Shown here piece by piece: positions 18,648 through 27,072 of a stretch of DNA of 64,000 nt. Origin of the DNA: 3107 sp965216225 (GTDB lineage Bacteria; Pseudomonadota; Alphaproteobacteria; Rhodobacterales; Rhodobacteraceae). Position 1 is the first letter of the stretch. Each line of letters begins with the position of its first letter. The notes beneath the pieces were generated by a model, which did no database searches, had not been told where the DNA came from, and was given only the letters and a program-made list of their open reading frames with translations. The stretch is from positions 186,001-250,000 of the forward strand of contig CBDCFF010000033.1 of assembly GCA_965216225.1 (NCBI GenBank), in the 5' to 3' direction. Position numbers and translations under genes: made by a program.

Positions 18648-19373
18648 GGCTCAACCCCGCGCGCGCGCCTGTACTCGGAGAGCGGGATCGGCGGCCATCG
18701 CCTTTATCATCGCGGGCTCAACCCCGCGCGCGCGCCTGTACTCGGAGAGGCGTTCGCGCAGCGCCTGCCTGATGGACGCTGGGCTCAACCCCGCGCGCGC
18801 GCCCGTACGGAGACATTCTCGATGCGGCCAGGCGGGTTCTTGGCCTCAACCCCGCGCGCGCGCCTGTACGGATATTGACGCGCTTGAGGACCTGCTTGGC
18901 TATGGCTCAACCCCGCGCGCGCGCCTGTACGTGAGCCGCAGTATTCGCGTTGCCTGGCGATTTCCGCCAGGGCTCAACCCCGCGCGCGCGCCTGTACGTG
19001 AGCCCGTTTCCTTCTACTCGCCGCAGCTTTGATGCTGGCTCAACCCCGCGCGCGCGCCTGTACGTGAGCCAGGTCTATCCCCGCCTGTGCGGGGGAACCA
19101 AAGGCTCAACCCCGCGCGCGCGCCTGTACGTGAGCCGTCGAAAGCCCCTCGATGGTGGCGAGCGGCTCAACCCCGCGCGCGCGCCTGTACGTCTCCGCGA
19201 GCGCGCCGCCAACGCCGTGCTCGCGGCTCAACCCCGCGCGCGCGCCTGTACGTCTCGACGAGCAGGGGCAGGCAGACGTTCCCCCGGCTCAACCCCGCGC
19301 GCGCGCCTGTACGATCAGATCGACGTTTTTAACAATGGTTTCAGTCGGCTCAACCCCGCGCGCGCGCCTGTAC
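18648..19373 (-). CRISPR. orphan CRISPR-like array, 12 repeats, no cas genes
   Basis: Twelve 27-base repeats start at 18648, 18715, 18782, 18843, 18904, 18971, 19037, 19103, 19164, 19225, 19286 and 19347. Each begins GGCTCAACCCC (plus strand), has an alternating GC core and ends CCTGTAC. The repeat at 18782 has one T-to-C change and that at 18843 one G-to-C change; the rest are identical. Unit length is 61 or 66-67 bases, with unique intervening sequence of 34 or 39-40 bases. On the minus strand the second half (CGCGGGGTTGAGCC) resembles type I-E repeats (CGCGGGGATGAACC). The decayed repeats lie toward dctB, which would put the leader end toward purQ, but only 31 bases separate the last repeat from the purQ stop, so no normal leader exists. 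No cas gene is in the window. Confidence 0.75.
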
Positions 19374-19404
19374 GTGATGTGACGGCCCCGGCGACGGTCG
19401 GTCG

Positions 19405-20073
19405 TCACGCGGCGGCCGGAACCCCGGCCAGAGCCCGGAACATCGCCGCGCCGTCGGTGCCGCCATGGCCCGCATCCACCGCGCGCTCCGGGTGCGGCAT
19501 CATTCCCAGCACCCGCCGGTTTTCCGACAACACCCCGGCAATGTCGGCGACCGACCCGTTCGGGTTCCCGACATAGCGAAAGGCAATGCGGTCTTCGCCT
19601 TCCAGACGCGCCACGGTGTCGGCGTCCACAGTGTAATTGCCATCGTGATGGGCAATCGGGATCGCGATCTCCTGCCCTCTGGCATAGGCGCGGGTGAACG
19701 GGCTGTCGGCGGTCTCGACCTTCAGGTTCACGGTCTTGCAGATGTACTTGATCCCCGCATTGCGCAGCAGCGCGCCGGGCAGCAGGCCGGTTTCCGTCAG
19801 GATATGAAAGCCGTTGCAGACTCCGAGAACATGCCCGCCCCGGCCAGCGAAATCGACGACCGACCGGCAGACCGGCGAGCGCGCCGCAATCGCCCCGCAG
19901 CGCAGGTAATCGCCAAACGAAAAGCCCCCCGGCACCCCCACGAAATCCAGCCCCGCAGGCAATGCGGTATCCTTGTGCCAGACCATCCGCACATCGGCGC
20001 CGGCCGCGCGGAGCGCCACCGCCAGGTCACGGTCACAATTCGAACCGGGGAAAACGATGACGGCGGCTTTCAT
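19405..20073 (-). CDS. purQ: phosphoribosylformylglycinamidine synthase subunit PurQ
   Basis: Glutaminase subunit of FGAM synthase in purine synthesis; it delivers ammonia to PurL. The 222-residue class I amidotransferase has the nucleophile in LGVCNGFHIL (Cys86) and the His/Glu pair in MMPHPERAV. The start MKAAVIVFPGSNCDRDL is the family's; it overlaps the purS stop by 4 bases. It ends the purC-purS-purQ operon, and the CRISPR-like array begins 31 bases downstream on the transcribed side. Confidence 0.96.
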   Translation of the reverse strand: MKAAVIVFPGSNCDRDLAVALRAAGADVRMVWHKDTALPAGLDFVGVPGGFSFGDYLRCGAIAARSPVCRSVVDFAGRGGHVLGVCNGFHILTETGLLPGALLRNAGIKYICKTVNLKVETADSPFTRAYARGQEIAIPIAHHDGNYTVDADTVARLEGEDRIAFRYVGNPNGSVADIAGVLSENRRVLGMMPHPERAVDAGHGGTDGAAMFRALAGVPAAA

Positions 20074-20312
20074 CCGGCCAGTTCCAGCGAATAGCTCTCG
20101 ATCACCATATTGGCCAGCAGCTTCTCGCACATCCCGGTCACGGCCGCCTCGGCCTTCGCCCTGTCGGTCTCGGCGAGGTCAAGCTCGATCACCTTGCCCT
20201 GACGGACGCCCTCGACCCCGTCGAAACCCAGCGACCCGAGCGCGTGGCGCACCGCCTCGCCCTGCGGATCAAGAACGCCTTCTTTCGGCATGACCAGAAC
20301 GCGGGCTTTCAT
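20070..20312 (-). CDS. purS: phosphoribosylformylglycinamidine synthase subunit PurS
   Basis: Small bridging subunit of the PurL-PurQ-PurS complex. The 80-residue protein reads MKARVLVMPKEGVLDPQGEA and GVRQGKVIELDL, the standard PurS motifs. The ATG at 20312 gives normal length. It lies 14 bases after purC and overlaps purQ by 4 bases. Confidence 0.95.
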   Translation of the reverse strand: MKARVLVMPKEGVLDPQGEAVRHALGSLGFDGVEGVRQGKVIELDLAETDRAKAEAAVTGMCEKLLANMVIESYSLELAG

Positions 20313-20326
20313 CGCGCGGACGCCTT

Positions 20327-21088
20327 TCAGTTCACAATCGTCGGTTTGGCGGCATGGGTGACGTTCGTGGGCATGACCCCCAGACGCCGGGCGACCTCGG
20401 AATAAGCATCCGACAGGTTGCCCAGATCGCGGCGGAACACGTCCTTGTCGAACTTCTGGCCGGTTTCCATGTCCCACAGGCGGCAACTGTCGGGGCTGAT
20501 CTCGTCCGCCACGATCAGGCGCATGTAGTCGCCCTCCCAGATGCGGCCCACCTCGATCTTGAAATCGACCAGCACGATGCCCACGGCATACATGACGCCC
20601 GACAGATAGTCGTTCACGCGCATGGCCAGCGCCACGATGTCATCCAGATCCTGCTGCGTCGCCCAGCCAAAGGCGATGATGTATTCCTCGGGCACCAGCG
20701 GATCGCCAAGTTTGTCGTCCTTGTAGCTGAACTCGATGATCGGGCGCGGCAGCGGTGTGCCCTCTTCCAGCCCCAGCCGGGTGCTCATGGACCCTGCGGC
20801 CAGGTTGCGCACGATGACCTCCAGCGGAATGATCTCGACCGCCCGGATCAGTTGCTCGCGCATGTTCAGCCGTTTCAGAAAATGGTTGGGCACGCCGATA
20901 TTGCTCAGCCCTTTCATGAAAAACTCCGACAACCGGTTGTTCAGAACCCCCTTGCCGTCGATCAGATCCTTCTTCCCGGCGTTGAAGGCGGTCGCGTCAT
21001 CCTTGAAATACTGAACCAGCGTGCCCGGTTCAGGCCCTTCATAAAGAATTTTCGCCTTGCCTTCGTAGAGTTTCTTGCGACGTGCCAT
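20327..21088 (-). CDS. purC: phosphoribosylaminoimidazole-succinocarboxamide synthase
   Basis: SAICAR synthetase, an ATP-dependent ligase joining aspartate to CAIR in purine synthesis. The 253-residue protein begins MARRKKLYEGKAKILYEG and contains LEVIVRNLAAGSM and the substrate-binding segment VDFKIEVGR, with ADEISPDSCRLWD near the C-terminus. Length is normal. It is first in the purCSQ operon; the 159-base gap to the divergent DUF1476 gene should hold both promoters. Confidence 0.96.
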   Translation of the reverse strand: MARRKKLYEGKAKILYEGPEPGTLVQYFKDDATAFNAGKKDLIDGKGVLNNRLSEFFMKGLSNIGVPNHFLKRLNMREQLIRAVEIIPLEVIVRNLAAGSMSTRLGLEEGTPLPRPIIEFSYKDDKLGDPLVPEEYIIAFGWATQQDLDDIVALAMRVNDYLSGVMYAVGIVLVDFKIEVGRIWEGDYMRLIVADEISPDSCRLWDMETGQKFDKDVFRRDLGNLSDAYSEVARRLGVMPTNVTHAAKPTIVN

Positions 21089-21247
21089 GCCGACCCCTGT
21101 GCGCCGATGGGGCCAAGTCCCCGATCATTCATGCGCCCTATACGCGATGAGGCCGGCGCCCGCAAGAACGCGCTACCCCTTGCGGGCGCGCATCACAGAC
21201 CCCATAACGGGAACACGAGCCGACGATGAAGTTTACGGAGACGAAAC

Positions 21248-21562
21248 ATGACCACATTCGACGAGCGCGAACAGGCTTTTGAAAACAGGTTCGCGCATGA
21301 CCAGGAAATGCAGTTCAAGGCAGAAGCCCGGCGCAACAAACTGGTTGGGCTCTGGGCGGCGGACCTGCTTGGCAAGACCGGCGATGAGGCGAAATCCTAC
21401 GCGATCGACGTTGTAAAAGCTGATTTTGAAGAGGCCGGCCACGAAGATGTCGTGCGAAAACTGGCGGCAGACCTCGGCGACCGCTCGTCCGAAGAACAGA
21501 TACGCGCAAAGATGAACGAACTGCTGAACACCGCGAGGGAACAGTTGATGGAGGAGGGCTGA
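21248..21562 (+). CDS. DUF1476 protein (ATP synthase zeta-type inhibitor subunit)
   Basis: A 104-residue, highly charged, all-helical protein beginning MTTFDEREQAFENRFAHDQE. This is the DUF1476 family, whose Paracoccus member is the zeta subunit that binds and inhibits the F1-ATPase. The N-terminal segment, inhibitory in that protein, is conserved here. A CGGAGACG ribosome-binding site precedes the ATG. The ATP synthase operon is not in the window. Confidence 0.9.
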   Translation: MTTFDEREQAFENRFAHDQEMQFKAEARRNKLVGLWAADLLGKTGDEAKSYAIDVVKADFEEAGHEDVVRKLAADLGDRSSEEQIRAKMNELLNTAREQLMEEG

Positions 21563-21698
21563 TCCCCGCCCTTCCTGCCGTGCGCACCATTTGGCAACCC
21601 ATGATCGTCATGAACACAAAGCGTCAGATTGCCCGCGCAGCGCGTGGCGTCAGGGGCACAGGATGGCGCCGTTCCCCGGCGCGGAAAGGCCGTCACCG

Positions 21699-22709
21699 AT
21701 GACAAACGCACTCTCCCGGCTGCTCTCGTCGCGCGAATGGCTGCTTGCCGATGGCGCGACGGGAACGACGCTGTTCAACATGGGTCTGAACTCCGGCGAC
21801 GCGCCCGAGTTCTGGAACACTGTCGAACCTGCAAGGGTCAGGGCGCTTTACAAGGGCGCGACGGATGCGGGCTGCGACCTCTTCCTCACCAACAGCTTCG
21901 GCGGCAATGCCGCGCGGCTCAGACTGCATGGCGCACAGAAACGTGTGGGCGAACTGAACCGCGCCGCCGCGGAACTTGCGCGGGGCATCGCGGATACCGC
22001 CGGGCGGCCCGTGGTCGTCGCAGGGTCTGTCGGACCGACCGGCGACATCATGGAGCCTGTGGGCACACTCGGCCATTCCGAAGCTGTCGAGATTTTCCAC
22101 GAACAGGCCGATGCCCTGAAAGCGGGCGGCGTCGATGTGCTCTGGGTCGAAACCATCTCGGCCACCGAGGAATTCAAGGCGGCGGCAGAGGCGTTCGCAC
22201 TGGCCGACATGCCGTGGTGCGGAACCATGAGCTTTGATTCCGCCGGGCGCACGATGATGGGCGTCACCGCCGCCAATCTGGTCGATCTGGCCGAAAGCCT
22301 GCCCAACAAACCGCTGGCCTTCGGCGCCAATTGCGGCGTCGGGGCGTCGGACCTTCTGCGCACGGTGCTGGGTTTCGTCGCGCAAGGCACCGAGCTTCCG
22401 GTCATTTCAAAGGGCAATGCCGGCATTCCGAAATATGTCGATGACCATATCCACTATGATGGCACGCCGGAACTGATGGCCGATTACGCAGCGCTTGCCC
22501 GCAATTGCGGCGCGACCGTCATCGGCGGCTGCTGCGGCACAACCACGGAACACCTGCGCCGGATGCGCTCGGCACTGGAAGAACGCGAAACCGGCCCGCG
22601 CCCGTCGCTGGAAGAAATTACCGCGTCCCTGGGCGCGTTCTCTTCGCTCTCCGACGGAACCGGCGACGACGCCCCGGCCCCCAGACGCGGCGGCCGCCGT
22701 CGCCGCTAG
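21699..22709 (+). CDS. bmt: betaine-homocysteine S-methyltransferase family protein
   Basis: A zinc-dependent methyltransferase of 336 residues that likely transfers a methyl group to homocysteine. It begins MTNALSRLLSSREWLLADG, followed by the conserved GATGTTLFNMG. Zinc ligands are Cys212 (GANCGVG) and Cys278/Cys279 (GGCCGTT). In Rhodobacterales this gene is found with a corrinoid protein and a DUF1638 gene, as here, though an IS630 element and a radical SAM gene now intervene. Its TAG stop lies exactly at the IS630 junction (TA at 22707-22708) and is preserved by the element's first base. The C-terminus is Arg-rich (RRGGRRRR). The start is the ATG at 21699; 36 codons upstream lack support. 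Confidence 0.87.
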   Translation: MTNALSRLLSSREWLLADGATGTTLFNMGLNSGDAPEFWNTVEPARVRALYKGATDAGCDLFLTNSFGGNAARLRLHGAQKRVGELNRAAAELARGIADTAGRPVVVAGSVGPTGDIMEPVGTLGHSEAVEIFHEQADALKAGGVDVLWVETISATEEFKAAAEAFALADMPWCGTMSFDSAGRTMMGVTAANLVDLAESLPNKPLAFGANCGVGASDLLRTVLGFVAQGTELPVISKGNAGIPKYVDDHIHYDGTPELMADYAALARNCGATVIGGCCGTTTEHLRRMRSALEERETGPRPSLEEITASLGAFSSLSDGTGDDAPAPRRGGRRRR

Positions 22710-23754
22710 AGTCCTTCACATTTTGACTGAAGCATAGCCTGTGTTTTCGAGGTAGTTTTGGCATTCCTGTTGTGTGATTGATCCGACGAGGCGTCCAACG
22801 TATCGCCAGGCCTCTTCACTGGTTCGTTTCCGAGCCATCCGCATCCAGTGTTTGATCTTGGCGAATGTCTGCTCGATCGGGTTCAGGTCTGGCGAGTATG
22901 GTGGCAGGAACCACACCCGCGCGCCTGCCGCCTTGATGGCATCGCGCACGGCTTTCGATTTATGGCAGCCGAGGTTGTCCATGATGACGATATCGCCGGG
23001 CTTCAGTGCAGGGACAAGCAGTTGATCGATATAGGCACGGAAGGACTGCCCGTTGATCGGGCCGTCAAAGACACAGGGCGCCGTCAATTGATCGCAGCGC
23101 AAGGCAGCAATGAACGTCATGGTGTTCCAGTGGCCATGGGGCGCAAAGCCGTGCAGGCGTTTGCCTTTTGGTCCCCAGCCGCGCAGCGGAGCCATGTTGG
23201 TCTTGATCCAGGTTTCATCAATGAAGACCAGCTTGCGCGGATCGAGTTGACGCATGACCCCCTTCCAGCGCTTTCGCCGGCGGGCCACATCGGCTCGGGC
23301 CCGCTCAAGGGCGAGCAGTGTTTTTTTTTGAAGCTCAGCCCCTCGCGGCGCATGAAGTGCCAGACCGCATTGTGGGACACCTTGACGCCCCGCTTCGCCA
23401 GCATGTCTTTCAGACCATGCAGCGTCAGGTGCGGCGTGCGGTTGATCTGCTCCAGGATAAAATCACGGTGGGGTTCAAGGATAATCCTGCGGTGGCCACC
23501 CATCTTGCCAGGCGCCACGCTGCCAGTCTCGCGATATCGCTGGCGCCACTTGATCACCGAAGAAACAGCCACCGAGAAACGGGCAGCCACAACACGTGCC
23601 GTCTCGCCGGAAACAACAGCTGCTACTGCACGCTCCCGAAGATCATTCGAATAGGGTTTTACCATGCATGCCGGCCTCCAGTCCCGGCACGCAGTTTGAA
23701 TCACAATTCAACGAAAAACGGAATCCCGAGATTCAAACAAATGATGAACCGCTC
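22709..23754 (-). mobile_element. IS630-family element, type A copy 1
   Basis: Element of about 1,046 bases flanked by TA on both sides (22707-22708 and 23755-23756), the usual IS630 target duplication. Imperfect inverted ends start GAGTCCTTCA on the left and GAGCGGTTCA (reverse complement) on the right. It carries one transposase gene in two frames. Two other copies are at 38004-41693 and 62858-63178. Confidence 0.9.
22716..23665 (-). CDS. IS630-family transposase (type A), frameshifted reading
   Basis: The first frame (from MVKPYSNDLRERAVAAVVSG at 23665) gives the helix-turn-helix domain up to GLSFKKK. The second frame gives the DDE domain with VFIDETW, VIMDNLGCHKS and PYSPDLNPIEQTF. The frames meet at a run of nine A on the coding strand (23321-23329); a -1 shift there joins GLSFKKK to TLLALERARADVARRRKRWKG without loss. 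The same run is kept in copy 2, so this is probably programmed slippage and not damage. Confidence 0.85.
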
Positions 23755-24800
23755 TAGGCCTCGAACAGTTCCATCTGCACGCCGCCCGGACGCCGAAACA
23801 GATCGGTCCGCAGCGGCGGCAGACGCCCTGCGAATCCCAGCCGCCGGGCCGCCACGCGGAATCGCTGCTCAAGCATCCGCGCACAGGCCCCCTGCCCGCG
23901 CATCCTGTCGCCCCAGTCCGACCGGTAGTCGCGCCCGCCGTGCATCTCCCTGACCCGGTTCATGACCTTCTTCGCCCGCTCCGGGAACGCCGCCGACAGC
24001 CAGTCCTGAAACAGCGGCGACACCTCCATGGGCAGGCGCAGCGCACTCCAGGCCGCCGCGACCGCCCCGGCGCGCCTGGCCGCGCTCAGAATCGCCTCCA
24101 GTTCATGATCGGTCAGGCCGGGGATCATCGGCGAGGCCATGACCCGCACCGGAATGCCGGCCTCCGACAGGCGGCGGATCACCGCAAGGCGGCGGTCCGG
24201 GCCAGGCACGCGCGGCTCCATCTTCCGGGCGACGGCCCGATCCAGCGTCGTGACAGAGACGCCGACGCGCACCAGATCCAGCGCCGCCATCGGGGCCAGA
24301 ATGTCCAGATCCCGCTCGATCAGCGCGCCCTTGGTCACAATCGCGACCGGGTGCCTGTACCGCGCCAGCAGCAAAACAACGCGGCGCATGATTTCATGTT
24401 CCTTCTCAATGGGTTGATAAGGGTCGGTATAGGTGCCGATGGCAATGGTCGCCGGTTTGTAGGACGGTTTCGACAGCTCTTTTTCCAACACCTCGGGCAG
24501 GGTCGGCCGCGCGATCAGGCGGGACTCGAAATCAAGCCCCGGCGACAGTCCCAGCCAGGCGTGACCGGGCCGGGCGTAACAGTAGATACAGCCATGCTCG
24601 CACCCGCGATAGGGATTGACCGACCGGTCAAACGGTAAATCCGGGGAACTGTTCCAGTTCAGCGCGCTGCGCGGCTCCTCCAGCCGCACCTCGGTTCGCA
24701 ACACCGGCAACGGCGCGCCGTCACCAGGCCAGCCGTCATCCGCAGGCGCGGTCTCATACCGCTCATACCGGTTCGCCGTCGCCCCGCGCCCGCGCGCCAC
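23754..24800 (-). CDS. PA0069-family radical SAM protein
   Basis: Radical S-adenosylmethionine enzyme of the SplB-like PA0069 family. The iron-sulfur cluster motif is GCEHGCIYCYARPGHAW (CxxxCxxC), preceded by FDRSVNPYRGC. The region ARGRGATANRYERYE is the family's usual start, so I use the GTG at 24800 (348 residues). The frame is open to 25031, and the true start could be slightly upstream because no ribosome-binding site precedes the GTG. The TAG stop (CTA on plus at 23754-23756) coincides with the IS630 target. The substrate is unknown. Confidence 0.78.
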   Translation of the reverse strand: MARGRGATANRYERYETAPADDGWPGDGAPLPVLRTEVRLEEPRSALNWNSSPDLPFDRSVNPYRGCEHGCIYCYARPGHAWLGLSPGLDFESRLIARPTLPEVLEKELSKPSYKPATIAIGTYTDPYQPIEKEHEIMRRVVLLLARYRHPVAIVTKGALIERDLDILAPMAALDLVRVGVSVTTLDRAVARKMEPRVPGPDRRLAVIRRLSEAGIPVRVMASPMIPGLTDHELEAILSAARRAGAVAAAWSALRLPMEVSPLFQDWLSAAFPERAKKVMNRVREMHGGRDYRSDWGDRMRGQGACARMLEQRFRVAARRLGFAGRLPPLRTDLFRRPGGVQMELFEA

Positions 24801-25042
24801 GGACGAGATCGGATCGGGGGGTGCATCTGGATGATCGGATATGAGAACATATATAGAACATTCATCCTCCAGACCGCAAGCAGGAATGAAAACACACCGG
24901 ACTTTGCCCAATTCCGCTTTGGTTCCCGCAAATTCGTCGGTAGAAGGTGAATTGATGTCGCAACCGGTCAAGTGCGTCTGCGGCAGAATGACAATTAGGG
25001 AAATGAGCCTGGTGCGGGGCGCCTGAGTCAAGGGAACATCGG

Positions 25043-25744
25043 ATGGCCGAAGAAGAAGACGACATTGTCCTGTCCGAACTTGCGGATGACGAACTCGTGC
25101 CGCAGATGCACGATGACCTCTATGATGGTCTCAGGGAGGAAATCGAAGAGAGCGTCAACATTCTGCTGGCACGCGGGTGGGAGCCTTACAGGGTGCTGAC
25201 CGAGGCGCTGGTCGCGGGCATGACCATCGTTGGCAAGGACTTCCGCGACGGCATTCTTTTCGTGCCGGAGGTTCTGCTGGCCGCCAATGCGATGAAAGGG
25301 GGCATGGCGATCCTGAAACCGCTGCTGATCGCAACCGGCGCGCCGCGCATGGGCAAGATGGTCATCGGCACGGTAAAGGGCGACATCCACGACATCGGCA
25401 AGAACCTCGTTTCCATGATGATGGAAGGCGCGGGTTTCGAGGTCGTCGATCTGGGCATCAACAACCCGGTGGAAAACTACCTGGAGGCGCTGGAGAACGA
25501 GGAACCGGACATTCTGGGCATGTCGGCGCTGCTGACCACCACCATGCCGTACATGAAAGTGGTGATCGACACGCTGATCGCCAAAGGCAAGCGCGACGAC
25601 TACATCATTCTGGTGGGCGGCGCGCCGCTGAACGAGGAATTCGGCAAGGCCATCGGCGCCGACGCCTATTGCCGGGACGCGGCGGTGGCGGTGGAAACCG
25701 CCAAAGACTTCATGAACCGCAAGCACAACGCGATGAGCGCCTGA
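25043..25744 (+). CDS. corrinoid (B12-binding) methyltransferase protein
   Basis: A 233-residue methyl-carrier protein. The N-terminal B12-binding-2 helical cap contains PYRVLTEALVAGMTIVGKDF and FVPEVLLAANAMKGGM; the Rossmann domain has the cobalt-ligand motif GTVKGDIHDIGKN (DxHxxG) and SALLTTTMPYM. This is the MtbC/MtmC-type corrinoid carrier. With the Bmt-like methyltransferase upstream and DUF1638 downstream it probably moves methyl groups from a methylated amine or betaine toward homocysteine or tetrahydrofolate; the donor is not shown. The 242 bases upstream hold its promoter and no gene. Confidence 0.9.
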   Translation: MAEEEDDIVLSELADDELVPQMHDDLYDGLREEIEESVNILLARGWEPYRVLTEALVAGMTIVGKDFRDGILFVPEVLLAANAMKGGMAILKPLLIATGAPRMGKMVIGTVKGDIHDIGKNLVSMMMEGAGFEVVDLGINNPVENYLEALENEEPDILGMSALLTTTMPYMKVVIDTLIAKGKRDDYIILVGGAPLNEEFGKAIGADAYCRDAAVAVETAKDFMNRKHNAMSA

Positions 25745-25941
25745 TCGCGGCGGGGCGGGGCCGGGCCGGGCGGCGGGGCGAGGCAACGCCCATGCGCCGT
25801 CCGGGTTTCGGGCGGCGTCATCCTGTGCCCGAATGTGCCCGAATGTTTCCGCCACGCGCCGAAAGAAAATGAACCTTTCATTCAGTTTTGCCCGCTAGCA
25901 AGGGGACAAAGGCCACAATTCCCACCATTGCGGGGTCGGCG

Positions 25942-26997
25942 ATGCCCAGAGACACAACCTTCAACGTCATCTACCTCGGCAATCTGTCCGACCTCGATAC
26001 GGTCGAGGGCGACCTGAGGGTCGAAAACATCGACAGTCTTGTCGGGCAGACATTCGGCGACACCGGCGACCCGCTGCTCAACCACGCCGCGACCTGGAGT
26101 CTGGCAGGCGACACCAGCACCAACTACGAAACAAGCAATTCGCCACCCAGCCAGTTCTCGATTGATGGCGGCCCGCCACAGACTTTCGACAGCGCCGCAA
26201 GATATGACGGAACGATAACCTATGTTGACGGCACGACCGTCAACGTGAATCTGGTCCTGGCGCAGGATGTGGATGGCAACACCTACCTGATACCCAAGGT
26301 CTCTGATGGAGCCAGCCAGCAAGCGCTCGAAGCCCATCCCATCCGGTCGATAACGCTGAACACCTCTGAGGAAATCCCTGATGGAAAACTGGCCACAAAC
26401 CGGCAAACCTGGAACATTGCGCCATGCTTTGCCGCAGGCACACTGATCAGGACGGAGTGCGGAGAGCGCCCGATAGAGGAATTGCGGCCCGGCGATCTGA
26501 TTCCCACCCTGACGAATGGCCTGCAACCCATTCGCTGGATCGGAAAACGGCGGGTTGCCGCGCAGGGCGGATTCGCGCCGGTGCTGTTTCGGGCAGGCGC
26601 GATCGGCAACCGGCGCGACCTGCGCGTGTCGCCACAGCACCGCATGATGCTGTCCGACTGGCGGGTCGAGCTGTACACCGGCGCGCCGGAGGCGCTGGTC
26701 GCCGCCAGACATCTGGTCAATGGCCGCAATATCGTCACCGATCCGGGGGGCGAGATCACCTATTTCCACATGCTGTTCGACCGCCATGAGATCATCCGGG
26801 CAGAGGGCTGTCTGTCAGAGAGCTTCTATCCCGGTCGGATGGGGCTGTCGGCGTTGCAAGAGGAGGCGCGCGCGGAATTGCTGGCCCTGTTTCCGCAACT
26901 GGCGTCGCCGGGACCGGGCCAATACGGCCCGACCGCGCGCCCCGTCCTCGACCGGCATGAGGCGCTGGTGTCGCTTCCGTCTCTCGCCACGTCGTGA
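25942..26997 (+). CDS. Hint-domain protein
   Basis: A 351-residue protein typical of Rhodobacteraceae. The N-terminal part (MPRDTTFNVIYLGNLSDLDTVEG) is a repeat-like beta region. From about residue 180 there is a Hint (hedgehog/intein) domain beginning PCFAAGTLIRTECGERPIEEL, with the nucleophile-position Cys after the segment TWNIAP, and containing SPQHRMMLSDWRVEL. Such domains self-cleave in hedgehogs and inteins; here no second extein is evident, so it may only cleave its own N-terminal part. It is placed inside the methyl-transfer group by position only. The ATG at 25942 matches relatives; a TTG further upstream is less likely. Confidence 0.8.
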   Translation: MPRDTTFNVIYLGNLSDLDTVEGDLRVENIDSLVGQTFGDTGDPLLNHAATWSLAGDTSTNYETSNSPPSQFSIDGGPPQTFDSAARYDGTITYVDGTTVNVNLVLAQDVDGNTYLIPKVSDGASQQALEAHPIRSITLNTSEEIPDGKLATNRQTWNIAPCFAAGTLIRTECGERPIEELRPGDLIPTLTNGLQPIRWIGKRRVAAQGGFAPVLFRAGAIGNRRDLRVSPQHRMMLSDWRVELYTGAPEALVAARHLVNGRNIVTDPGGEITYFHMLFDRHEIIRAEGCLSESFYPGRMGLSALQEEARAELLALFPQLASPGPGQYGPTARPVLDRHEALVSLPSLATS

Positions 26998-27072
26998 GCC
27001 CCTTGCCATCCGTCAACGGACATCCCTATGTAGGTGACAGCGCCACAAACGGACGACAGACGGACCAACGCG

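Noticed and set aside
18571..19576. Several proteins with repeated STPRARLY or LNPARAPV peptides
   Set aside because: They are translations of the GC-rich CRISPR-like repeats; the 61-base period shifts the frame each unit, so no repeat protein is encoded.
21563..21698. SAM or SAH riboswitch upstream of the methyltransferase gene
   Set aside because: I could not match the conserved cores of the known SAM or SAH classes in this 136-base stretch.
24801..25031. Longer radical SAM protein starting at 25031
   Set aside because: The extra 77 residues lack family similarity and overlap the promoter region of the corrinoid protein gene.
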